DNA from: a virus
Strand: one strand, 5' to 3'
Virus record (IMG/VR): IMGVR_UViG_3300042894_004759
Location: 1-32,768 of that record
Length of the DNA: 32,768 nucleotides
The notes beneath the pieces were generated by a model. It was given only the letters and a program-made list of their open reading frames with translations, did not search any database and was not told where the DNA came from. Positions 24,064 to 30,329 of this stretch are shown one piece after another (positions within the stretch are counted from its first letter, which is position 1; the number at the start of each line of letters is the position of its first letter). Made by a program: the position numbers and the translations under genes.

Positions 24064-24594
24064 ATGACTTTACAAATGGATACACTTCTTGGCGCAGGTG
24101 GCAAAACCGCCTATGTGGTAACGCTTCTTTCTGGTACATCTTGGACTGTTCCTACTGGATGTTTATATGTTATTGCTACTTTATATGGTGGTGGTGGAGG
24201 TGGCGGTGCTGGCGGTAATGGTAATAACTCTGGCTCTGGCGGTCCTGGTACTAATGGTACTAGTGGAGCAGTCGTTACTACTCGAGTAGTAACGACTCCA
24301 GAAAGTTCAGTAACTTATGCTGTAGGCAGTGGCGGTAGTGGTGGTAGTTATGGTAGTAATGGTGCTACTGGAGGTACTACTACATTCACTGGAGCTACTA
24401 GTGCATCTGGCGGCGGTGGTGGTAGTTATGGCGGTACAGGTAGTAGTGTACCTGGTGGAACTGGCGGGATTGGTGCTATCGGTAGTGGGAGTAGCGGCGG
24501 CTGTGGCGGTGGAGGTAGTAATTATTATAGTCAACCTGGTGGTGCAGGTGGCGCAGGTGGTGCTGGTAAAATTGAACTTGTGTATTGGGTATAA
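24064..24594 (+). CDS. Glycine-rich receptor-binding tip protein, 176 residues
   Basis: The chosen start, ATG 24064, follows TAGGAAATAAT; an upstream ATG at 24034 lies inside the previous gene and has no such site. Residues about 14-47 read VVTLLSGTSWTVPTGCLYVIATLYGGGGGGGAGG, the opening of the Gly_rich_2 tail-fibre domain. The rest alternates Gly runs with SSVTYAVGSGGSGGSYGSNG and a GGAGKIELVYWV end. Glycine-rich loops at fibre tips, as in the distal adhesins of some T4-like phages, determine receptor choice. A 28-base perfect palindrome (24270-24297) codes for AVVTTRVVTTPE. The neighbours are a GGTG fibre upstream and a small accessory gene, with AAGGAGG, downstream. Confidence 0.78.
   Translation: MTLQMDTLLGAGGKTAYVVTLLSGTSWTVPTGCLYVIATLYGGGGGGGAGGNGNNSGSGGPGTNGTSGAVVTTRVVTTPESSVTYAVGSGGSGGSYGSNGATGGTTTFTGATSASGGGGGSYGGTGSSVPGGTGGIGAIGSGSSGGCGGGGSNYYSQPGGAGGAGGAGKIELVYWV
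24270..24297. repeat. Perfect 28-base palindrome inside the glycine-rich tip gene
   Basis: The two 14-base halves are exactly complementary with no spacer (AGTCGTTACTACTC at 24270-24283, mirrored to 24297). It contains a CTCGAG centre. It is in a coding region between two glycine-rich repeats. Confidence 0.85.
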
Positions 24595-24603
24595 GGAGGG
24601 GTT

Positions 24604-24996
24604 ATGAAGACATTTGCAGTAATTGAAAACAACGTGGTTATAAACATTATTGTTGGAGTTGAAGATGAAGTAGTAGCGGCTAATCCTAATATTTACGTCG
24701 AATATACAGAATCAAACCCAGCTCGTATCGGTGACGATTACATTAACGGTGAATTTATTCCACAACCGCAGCCAGAAATTGAATTACCGCCACGCAGAAT
24801 CTCACTCGAAGAAATCCGCAACGCCTTAACACTTGCTGAAAAAATCAAATGGGACAACAACAAAACTGATGAAATTACAACAGTTAAAATAGAATTTACA
24901 ACACCTTTATTAGTTGCTGATGCTACACCTTGGCTTCAACTGCTTGTTGATAGCGGGTCAATATCGCAAGATTCAATCGATAAAATTTTAATATAA
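24604..24996 (+). CDS. Fibre-associated small protein, MKTxAxIENN family, 130 residues
   Basis: The protein begins MKTFAVIENNVVINIIVGVEDEVVAANP and has GDDYINGEFIPQPQPE at about 45-60. Proteins starting this way lie after tail fibre genes in many T4-like phages and in some cases are annotated as fibre assembly proteins. The second half (about residues 67-130) is charged and helical and includes ISLEEIRNALTLAEKIKWDN. The other copy, at 27571, has the same N-terminus but a much shorter tail. AAGGAGG immediately upstream gives a very strong ribosome site. A chaperone-like role for the glycine-rich tip is inferred from adjacency only. Confidence 0.6.
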   Translation: MKTFAVIENNVVINIIVGVEDEVVAANPNIYVEYTESNPARIGDDYINGEFIPQPQPEIELPPRRISLEEIRNALTLAEKIKWDNNKTDEITTVKIEFTTPLLVADATPWLQLLVDSGSISQDSIDKILI

Positions 24997-25008
24997 CCCG
25001 AGATACTA

Positions 25009-26622
25009 ATGACTAAAAGCCTTTCGAATTTATTAAAGACTAGTTCTAATATATTATCTGCCAATGCTGGCGGTACTGGTTTAACATCAGTCGGTAATAC
25101 TGGAAACGTTTTAACTAGTACTGGCGCGGGTTGGGTTAGTTCCGCATTACCAACATATTCTCTACCAACTGCCAACACAACAACTTTAGGTGGAGTTAAA
25201 GTTGATGGAACGACTATAGTTGCTAATAATGGAATTATTAGCGCAAATGTTAGTTCCGGAGCAAGTGCTACTAAAACCATTTCAAACAAAACAGGCGCAT
25301 ACACAGTAGTAGCAGATGATTTAGGTAAGATTATTAACTGTACTGCTAATACATTTACTGTCAGTTTAACAGCCGCTGCGACATTGGGTGCTGGGTTTAC
25401 TTGTTCTATTTGGAATACATCTACAACAGCAACAAATGCAATTACTATTTCTCCTGCAAGCGGTACTATAGATTTGCGTAGTACTCTAATTTTGCGGTGC
25501 GGGGAAGGGTTAGATATAATTTGTGATGGTACAAATTGGCAAACTGGTAGCAAAAAAGCTATGAGATCTTATTCTGAAAATGTAACAAGTTCCACTATAT
25601 ACAGGCCAAGTGCTACAGGAGCATATGGATCCGTTGCAATAGGTTCTGGGTGTACTGCTTCTGGAAGTGGATCATATGCCATTGGTGGATATACTGAGGC
25701 ACAAGGTGCCGGATCAATTGCACTAGGTGGCTATTATTTAGCGTCTTCTCCAGTATTTGCATATTCAAATTTTTCTGCAGCTATAGGGGTAAATTCAGCG
25801 GCAGACGGGTCAGTCACCGCAAGCGCAGGAGCAATGGCATTAGGTGGTTCTTATGCTAGTGGTACAGACAGTTTCGCTGCGGCTATTGGAAATAATACAA
25901 GTAGTTTCGGTGCGACAGCAACTAGTACGGTAGCAATTGGTAATCTTAGTAAAGCTACTACACAGAGAGCGTTTGCTTTAGGTAAGTTATGTGTATCTTC
26001 TGGCGGTTTTGGTTCAGTAGCATTAGGTGAATCATCTACTGCATCTGGCGCAAGTTCTATAGCTGCTGGATATAGTCCCACAGCATCTGGAGAAAGAAGT
26101 TACGCGTTAGGGGCATACTCCACTGCAAGCGGTAGTCATTCAGTTGCGTTAGGTAGTTATGTTGTAGCATCTCAATATGGGAAAATTGCATTTGGGGGTG
26201 GCATAGCATTTGTCAATTTTGGTGATGCTCAAGGAGGGAAACTTATTCTTGGTGCAGTAACCTCAACTACAACAGCCGTAGTATTGACATCCGATGGCGT
26301 CCCATCAGCAACAGCAGCTAATCAACTTATCGTAGCATCCGGTCAAGCAATGACTTTCTTTGGTACTCTAATAGCTAAACAATCTGCATCTGCTAATATG
26401 GCAAGTTATATGTTTAAAGGTTCTATTGTTAACAATGGCGGAACAGTATCAATTTCAAGTATTTCTATAGATACTATTGTTGATACGATAGGATTAGGGG
26501 CAGTTCCAACTTTTACTGCCGATAACACAAATAAAGGATTAGCGGTCACAAGTGGATATAAATCAGCTACAAATATTCGCTGGGTTTGTAATATTGATTC
26601 AGTTGAAGTAACATATGCATAA
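25009..26622 (+). CDS. Tail fibre with YadA-head-like repeats, 537 residues
   Basis: The opening MTKSLSNLLKTSSNILSANAGGTGLTSVGNTGNVLTS is the usual collar. A GGVKVDGTTI motif follows, then a beta-domain with KTISNKTGAYTVVADDLGKIINC. Residues about 195-400 contain head repeats of about 14 residues, such as ASGSGSYAIGGYT, ASGASSIAAGYSPTASGERSYALGAYSTASG and SHSVALGSY. This matches the YadA_head trimeric left-handed beta-roll and is a fold seen in phage fibres. The C-terminal domain (about 415-537) contains VLTSDGxPSATAANQLIVASGQAM, FKGSIVNNGGTVSIS and NIRWVCNIDSVEV, a common phage-fibre ending. The ribosome site is weak (GAG upstream). The likely role is a trimeric fibre with an adhesive tip. 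Confidence 0.82.
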   Translation: MTKSLSNLLKTSSNILSANAGGTGLTSVGNTGNVLTSTGAGWVSSALPTYSLPTANTTTLGGVKVDGTTIVANNGIISANVSSGASATKTISNKTGAYTVVADDLGKIINCTANTFTVSLTAAATLGAGFTCSIWNTSTTATNAITISPASGTIDLRSTLILRCGEGLDIICDGTNWQTGSKKAMRSYSENVTSSTIYRPSATGAYGSVAIGSGCTASGSGSYAIGGYTEAQGAGSIALGGYYLASSPVFAYSNFSAAIGVNSAADGSVTASAGAMALGGSYASGTDSFAAAIGNNTSSFGATATSTVAIGNLSKATTQRAFALGKLCVSSGGFGSVALGESSTASGASSIAAGYSPTASGERSYALGAYSTASGSHSVALGSYVVASQYGKIAFGGGIAFVNFGDAQGGKLILGAVTSTTTAVVLTSDGVPSATAANQLIVASGQAMTFFGTLIAKQSASANMASYMFKGSIVNNGGTVSISSISIDTIVDTIGLGAVPTFTADNTNKGLAVTSGYKSATNIRWVCNIDSVEVTYA

Positions 26623-26628
26623 TAAATA
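26621..26628 (+). promoter_or_regulatory. Candidate late promoter element AATAAATA
   Basis: This octamer overlaps the stop of the YadA-like fibre gene and ends 22 bases before ATG 26651. The ribosome site AAGGA lies between them. Confidence 0.35.
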
Positions 26629-26650
26629 TTCGATTTAACAAGGAATAACA

Positions 26651-26944
26651 ATGGCTTTACAATTAGACTTAACGACAAGTAATTATGGCGTGCCATTTTC
26701 TGGTGCATATTTTCGCGTAGTAACTGCGTCAGTTTCAAGACAACGCGGAGCGTCTTTTTCGGTAATGGTTGACGTTGTTGGTTATGCAACTAGACCAACT
26801 AACGAAGATACAAGAGATATCGATTTCCGTAGATATCATGCACCATTAGATCAAATTGAAGCTCAAACTGGAGCAACATTCCTAGAAAAAGTATATAACT
26901 GGGTTGCAACACAAGAAGATATGGCAGGCGCCATAGGAGTTTAA
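26651..26944 (+). CDS. Small conserved fibre-region protein, 97 residues, function unknown
   Basis: The sequence begins MALQLDLTTSNYGVPFSGAYFRVVTASVSRQRGASFSVMVDVVGYATRP and ends EKVYNWVATQEDMAGAIGV. Phage proteins of this length and style, with GAYFRV near residues 18-23 and a W shortly before the end, often lie among tail and neck genes. The fold is predicted to be a beta-barrel with a short C-terminal helix. It starts after AAGGA and is one base from the next gene. It may cap or adapt a fibre, but nothing here shows that. Confidence 0.6.
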   Translation: MALQLDLTTSNYGVPFSGAYFRVVTASVSRQRGASFSVMVDVVGYATRPTNEDTRDIDFRRYHAPLDQIEAQTGATFLEKVYNWVATQEDMAGAIGV

Positions 26945-26945
26945 A

Positions 26946-27560
26946 ATGGCTATTAGTTTTAACCATGCAACAGATACTCTTTCTGCAACTAGTGGCAAAG
27001 TCAACGTTCAAGGCGCAAGTGGCGGTATGTCAAATATTGCCGTCATAACTTCTACGTCTACTTGGACAATTCCGGCAGGTATAACATTAATAAAAGTTTA
27101 TGTTTGCGGTGGTGGCGGTGGCGGAAATGGATATGGTTCTGGGGGTAATTATGGGTCTGGAGGCGGCGGCGGTGGAACATCTGTTAAATATTTTTCAGTT
27201 ACACCAGGACAAACAGCATCAATAACAATAGGTGCTGCCGGTGGTCAAGGAGTGACTGGTGGTACATCTTCATTTGTTTATGGAGGAGTTACTGTATCAG
27301 GTAATGGTGGAGTAGGTGCTTTATCTGGTGCGAATGCAGGAGGTAAAGGCGGCACAGGCTCTGGTGGTTCATTTGTAATTCCGGGCAGTGCTGGGCAAAC
27401 TGGACAACTTGGGTATGCAGGTGGCCCTGGTGGGAGTAGTTTCTTTGGACGCGGTGGCGTTGAAGGTTCTCAGTCAGAGTTATATGGCGCTGGAGGAAAT
27501 GGCGGTTATAATACTGGGACTTTTGTCGGAACTGCTGGTGTAGTTGTTATTGAATATTAG
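26946..27560 (+). CDS. Glycine-rich tip protein, 204 residues
   Basis: Residues 1-30 read MAISFNHATDTLSATSGKVNVQGASGG, a second fibre-type collar. ITSTSTWTIPAGITLIKVYVCGGGGGG follows, the Gly_rich_2 opening, with later VKYFSVTPGQTASITIGAAGGQG and a C-terminal VGTAGVVVIEY. Glycine-rich loops match the tip proteins that contact receptors. It resembles the gene at 24064 in architecture but little in sequence outside the glycine runs, so the two probably recognise different receptors. AGGAG precedes the start, which lies one base after the 97-residue gene. A second short accessory gene follows after AGAGGAAG. Confidence 0.78.
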   Translation: MAISFNHATDTLSATSGKVNVQGASGGMSNIAVITSTSTWTIPAGITLIKVYVCGGGGGGNGYGSGGNYGSGGGGGGTSVKYFSVTPGQTASITIGAAGGQGVTGGTSSFVYGGVTVSGNGGVGALSGANAGGKGGTGSGGSFVIPGSAGQTGQLGYAGGPGGSSFFGRGGVEGSQSELYGAGGNGGYNTGTFVGTAGVVVIEY

Positions 27561-27570
27561 AGGAAGAACT

Positions 27571-27813
27571 ATGAAAACATACGCAATTATTGAAAATAAC
27601 AAGGTAATAAATACAATTATTTACGAAGACGATGTTATTGTTACTGAATATCCTGAATGTCCTAGTAACGCAGGTATAGGTTTTTCTTATATAAATGGCA
27701 ATTTTATTGATGATCGACCTGTAATAGCGGCAGCTCCAATAGTGCAGCTATCAAAAGATGAACTTATAGAGCAAATAAAAATTTTATCTGAACAAGTTCA
27801 AGCATTGGCATAA
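27571..27813 (+). CDS. Fibre-associated small protein, MKTxAxIENN family, 80 residues
   Basis: The start ATG 27571 follows AGAGGAAG; an in-frame ATG at 27544 lies inside the previous gene without a ribosome site. Residues 1-20 (MKTYAIIENNKVINTIIYED) match the other copy at 24604, and SYINGNFID near residue 42 corresponds to DYINGEFIP. The C-terminal third is charged and helical (LSKDELIEQIKILSEQVQAL), like a short coiled coil. It follows a glycine-rich tip, as the first copy does, so the two form tip plus accessory pairs. The role is inferred. Confidence 0.6.
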   Translation: MKTYAIIENNKVINTIIYEDDVIVTEYPECPSNAGIGFSYINGNFIDDRPVIAAAPIVQLSKDELIEQIKILSEQVQALA

Positions 27814-27823
27814 TATTTTTCCT

Positions 27824-27857
27824 AATAAAAAAGGGAGCCGAAGCTCCCTTTTTTATT
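27824..27857. terminator. Bidirectional rho-independent terminator between converging units
   Basis: A perfect 15-base-pair stem (27824-27838 with 27843-27857) around a CGAA loop has AAAAAA on one side of GGGAGC and TTTTTT on the other. It therefore terminates in both directions. It lies 10 bases after the stop of the plus-strand fibre block and one base from the stop of the converging gene at 27859. Confidence 0.9.
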
Positions 27858-27858
27858 C

Positions 27859-28305
27859 TTAGTTATCCAGCTGGATAGATAAAGCAGATGCCGAGAATGT
27901 CGGAGCCGCGTCACCATTGTTTACTGTTTTTGGAGTAGTTAAATTTCCATAAAACAATAAATTACCACCAGCAGATGCATCATACATACCAAATGCAGTA
28001 ATAACGCCCCAGTTTGCTCCAGTAGGAACAGGGAATGTAATAGCATTAATGTTATAAGTTGTTCCGCTTGTACCAACACTAATTGAAGTGTTACTAGAAC
28101 CTTGTGTAGCAGACCAATTTAATAACGTTGAACCAACTTGTACTCTAGCATAACCGCCGCCAGAAACTTCAACTTGTCCTGTATTTGCATCACTTGTTCC
28201 TGTTGTCAATAAACCAATCCAGGTGTTTCCAGGTGGTGTATATGTTTGACCTCTAAAAACATAATCGATTAATTTATTTTCTAAGTAATCCGACATCGCT
28301 GCCAT
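27859..28305 (-). CDS. Phage structural protein of the SDYLENKxxDxxFRG family, 148 residues
   Basis: The N-terminal SDYLENKLIDYVFRGQTYTPPGNTWIGLLT is a recognised opening of a small tail-associated phage protein family. The end contains NVNGDAAPTFSASALSIQLDN-like residues typical of it (visible as NNGDAAPTFSASALSIQLDN). The middle is Gly/Ser-rich and beta. AAGGAG seven bases upstream supports the first ATG at 28305. It is the second gene of a short minus-strand unit whose first gene, at 28355, is another structural-type protein. A terminator lies one base past its stop. Confidence 0.75.
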   Translation of the reverse strand: MAAMSDYLENKLIDYVFRGQTYTPPGNTWIGLLTTGTSDANTGQVEVSGGGYARVQVGSTLLNWSATQGSSNTSISVGTSGTTYNINAITFPVPTGANWGVITAFGMYDASAGGNLLFYGNLTTPKTVNNGDAAPTFSASALSIQLDN

Positions 28306-28343
28306 ATTGTAACTCCTTATTTAAAATTTATAGGTTTATATAA

Positions 28344-28351
28344 TATTTATT
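28344..28351 (-). promoter_or_regulatory. Candidate late promoter element AATAAATA for the 148-residue gene
   Basis: The minus strand reads AATAAATA about 38 bases upstream of ATG 28305, in the 49-base gap after the preceding gene stop. A second weaker element TATAAATT lies at 28325-28332. Either could add transcription, or the gene may simply be read from the upstream promoter. Confidence 0.3.
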
Positions 28352-28354
28352 ATA

Positions 28355-28864
28355 TTACGTTGCTTTATTTACGGAAATGGAATTGCCTGCAGCAATGTCA
28401 ATTATATTAAGCCTACCGTATGGCCATGGTGATGTAACAGCTGTATAATTTGTATTTGAATTTGCTGTTGTTACCGCTAAAGTTGCAACATTAATCCAAT
28501 TAACTTGATTAGTTGAAACTTGAATTACTACATTTGAACTTCCGCCAGTTGACGATGCTTGTAAAATTGCACTAGGATAATTGGTAAAGCTAAATGTAAA
28601 TGTATCTTGTGGTCCAGTTAATCCTGATCCATAATTTGGAGTTTTGGCTGCAACTCCAGTATTATTGTATTGCGGATTAGAAAAATCAATAACAGCTGTA
28701 TTTCCTGATACAGAAACAACTCTTGATGCGTATCTTGCATCATTGTTTGTAAAATACAATGTTAGATCATTGTTGGCAAGTAAATATGGGTTTGAGTCGA
28801 ATACAATCGATGTATTACTATAAATGTATACACCTTTTACAACTCTTGTTAATTCAGTAATCAT
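28355..28864 (-). CDS. Unknown virion-type protein, 169 residues
   Basis: The chosen start is ATG 28864, preceded by AGGAATAATAACG. An upstream in-frame ATG at 28897 falls on the expected transcription start of the late promoter, and so cannot be used. The sequence starts MITELTRVVKGVYIYSNTSIVFDSNPYLL, then has VVSVSGNTAVIDFSNP, and later SNVVIQVSTNQVNWINVATL near the middle. It ends GRLNIIDIAAGNSISVNK. It is predicted to be an all-beta protein with a fibronectin- or Ig-like second half; WINVATL and TWPYGRLNI-type stretches fit F5/8 or CBM-like folds. I do not recognise a specific family. It is co-transcribed with the next gene. Confidence 0.6.
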   Translation of the reverse strand: MITELTRVVKGVYIYSNTSIVFDSNPYLLANNDLTLYFTNNDARYASRVVSVSGNTAVIDFSNPQYNNTGVAAKTPNYGSGLTGPQDTFTFSFTNYPSAILQASSTGGSSNVVIQVSTNQVNWINVATLAVTTANSNTNYTAVTSPWPYGRLNIIDIAAGNSISVNKAT

Positions 28865-28896
28865 CGTTATTATTCCTAAATATGAGGTAATTTTCA

Positions 28897-28914
28897 TATT
28901 ATTTATAAATAATA
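28897..28914. promoter_or_regulatory. Palindromic bidirectional late promoter (TATAAATA on both strands)
   Basis: The 18-base sequence TATTATTTATAAATAATA is a perfect palindrome. It carries an exact T4 late octamer on the plus strand (28904-28911) and on the minus strand (28907 to 28900). The plus copy would serve the 56-residue gene at 28932, and the minus copy the gene whose ATG is at 28864. Expected start points, about six bases past the octamer, leave usable leaders on both sides. Confidence 0.65.
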
Positions 28915-28931
28915 ATAAACGGAGATAATTT

Positions 28932-29102
28932 ATGATAGAGATAATGACGACTTTAGAAGATCGTTATAAATTTTTGAAATTAATGTCTTTAGAGGAAAAT
29001 TACCAGCAATATGTAACAAATACTACTGGCAATTTGAAAGAAGAGAAAAAACTAATAGAAGAATTACCTTCTGATGTTGCGTGGATAATGAAATACTTTT
29101 AA
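28932..29102 (+). CDS. 56-residue acidic helical protein, unknown
   Basis: ATG 28932 follows GGAGATAATTT, a clear ribosome site. The 56 residues read MIEIMTTLEDRYKFLKLMSL at the start, then NYQQYVTNTTGNLKEEKKLIEEL, ending DVAWIMKYF. It is hydrophilic and helix-rich, with acidic and basic residues alternating, and has no membrane segment. The exact TATAAATA octamer sits 20 bases upstream, so late expression is expected. Its stop overlaps, by a few bases, the stop of the converging metallophosphoesterase gene. The function is unknown; small soluble late proteins of phages can be assembly or lysis-timing factors, but nothing here points to one. Confidence 0.65.
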   Translation: MIEIMTTLEDRYKFLKLMSLEENYQQYVTNTTGNLKEEKKLIEELPSDVAWIMKYF

Positions 29103-29962
29103 ATAGAAACGTATGCCAATTTAAAATCATCAGCAATTTCTTCTCTCCCTGCATAACCGCGAGGATTAGCTAGAATTTTTGTTTCGCCAATAATATAATC
29201 TTGCGGGTGATGAATGTGACCTGAAAACCAAACTAAAATATCGGGTCTATCGGTAATAAACTGTTCTAGATCTGATGAATATGCTCCATTAAGTAATTCA
29301 TCATGAACGTAACTTGGATGAATTGATTTAAATGATGGCGCGTGATGCGTTACAACTACTACTTTATCTGTTTTTTCAACTTTATCAATCCATTCAACAG
29401 TTGCATTAAATTGTACAATTGCATCTAATGGAGTCCACCTAGCTCTAGCATCTGTTGGATCCCATGAATCAAAAGCTGTTGACAATCTATTTCCATCGTT
29501 AGAATCAGAATCAGAATTGTAAATAATTCTAAAATCATTCATTGCATAACTAACGCGCTCGATAGTTTCATTATGACCGCTATTCATATCAGTCCATAAT
29601 GTTGCGCCCAAAAAGGTTACACCGTCAATTATTACGCTTTCTTTTTCTAGGATATGTAAATTTTTAATATACCCTAAATGTTTCTTTAAATCTTGTAAAG
29701 AATCTTTAATGTTATATCGATAGTGTTCGTGGTTACCAAGAACATAAACAATATGTTTAAATTCTTTAGAACAATTTATAAAAAAATCATGTATTCTACC
29801 ATTTTTTCCGTACAAAAATTCATCTGAATTATCTGGGTATGAACCAAGTTGACTTACTAAACAAATATCTCCAGCCAATACTAACACATCAGCGTTTTCG
29901 CTATTTTTTAGTTTAATCGTATCGAACTCGATATGTATATCGCTACAATATGCTATTTTCAT
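29099..29962 (-). CDS. Calcineurin-like metallophosphoesterase, 287 residues
   Basis: All motifs of the metal centre are present. They are D8-x-H10 (CSDIHIEFD), GD at 31-32 (AGDICLV), GNHE at 76-79, HH near 206 (VVTHHAPS), and GHIHH at 248-252. The fold should bind two metal ions and hydrolyse a phosphoester. The exact substrate (nucleotide, DNA, RNA or phosphoprotein) cannot be told from this. A related class of small phosphoesterases is found in many large phages. It is transcribed from a perfect sigma70-type promoter (30231-30259) behind a one-span membrane protein, so early expression is likely. AAGGAG five bases upstream supports the start. It converges with the 56-residue gene, overlapping by four bases. 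Confidence 0.85.
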   Translation of the reverse strand: MKIAYCSDIHIEFDTIKLKNSENADVLVLAGDICLVSQLGSYPDNSDEFLYGKNGRIHDFFINCSKEFKHIVYVLGNHEHYRYNIKDSLQDLKKHLGYIKNLHILEKESVIIDGVTFLGATLWTDMNSGHNETIERVSYAMNDFRIIYNSDSDSNDGNRLSTAFDSWDPTDARARWTPLDAIVQFNATVEWIDKVEKTDKVVVVTHHAPSFKSIHPSYVHDELLNGAYSSDLEQFITDRPDILVWFSGHIHHPQDYIIGETKILANPRGYAGREEIADDFKLAYVSI

Positions 29963-29973
29963 AAATCTCCTTG

Positions 29974-30195
29974 TTAGTCAGCTTTTCTAATTTCTTCCAG
30001 CGTAAAAACTCTATCGTGAACGATAGTCATCATACCTATCTTAGTATTTAATATTTTGTAATATGAATTTTTAGTAGAACTGTAAATTACGCCAGACGCT
30101 ATTATAGCTCCAATAATAAGACCATAAATTGCATAAATTAAATTGGTTTTGGTTATGTTCAAATCTATTTTTATTTCGGGTAAATTTTTAATCAT
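29974..30195 (-). CDS. Single-span membrane protein, 73 residues, unknown function
   Basis: A single hydrophobic stretch at about residues 19-39 (LIYAIYGLIIGAIIASGVIYSS) is flanked by KIDLNITKTN before it and TKNSYYKILNTKIGMMTIVHDRVFTLEEIRKAD after. This suggests a membrane protein with a charged C-terminal tail of 30 residues. It is the first gene of a two-gene minus-strand unit, starting about 30 bases after a strong sigma70 promoter. It may anchor or regulate something at the membrane early in infection; a link to the metallophosphoesterase is only positional. Confidence 0.6.
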   Translation of the reverse strand: MIKNLPEIKIDLNITKTNLIYAIYGLIIGAIIASGVIYSSTKNSYYKILNTKIGMMTIVHDRVFTLEEIRKAD

Positions 30196-30230
30196 AATAT
30201 AAGTTCTCTCGTCAAGTTTAGTTACAGCCT

Positions 30231-30259
30231 ATTATAATATATATCCTGCAGAATGTCAA
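30231..30259 (-). promoter_or_regulatory. Perfect sigma70 promoter (TTGACA-N17-TATAAT), minus strand
   Basis: On the minus strand TTGACA (30259-30254) and TATAAT (30236-30231) are separated by exactly 17 bases. An A/T-rich stretch upstream could act as an UP element. It reads into the 73-residue membrane protein and then the metallophosphoesterase, so these are host-RNA-polymerase-driven, early genes between late units. Confidence 0.8.
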
Positions 30260-30286
30260 GCACTTTTTCTAAAAAAGTTTTCCAGC

Positions 30287-30317
30287 CTAAATATAGGTAA
30301 TGTTAATCAAATAAATA
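30287..30317 (+). promoter_or_regulatory. Candidate late promoter elements before the endolysin gene
   Basis: CTAAATA (30287-30293) and AATAAATA (30310-30317) both lie upstream of ATG 30330. The second is only 12 bases away, and its expected start would fall on the ribosome site GGAG at 30319-30322. The first is therefore the better candidate. Confidence 0.3.
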
Positions 30318-30329
30318 TGGAGTTTAAGT

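Noticed and set aside
24307-24607. Ser/Thr-rich minus-strand and Val-rich plus-strand frames at the glycine-rich gene
   Set aside because: Both are other frames of GGT/GGC repeats; the glycine-rich frame has the ribosome site and the recognised domain.
30310-30317. AATAAATA as the main late promoter of the endolysin gene
   Set aside because: Its expected start point falls on the ribosome site only 12 bases before the ATG, so it could hardly give a usable transcript.
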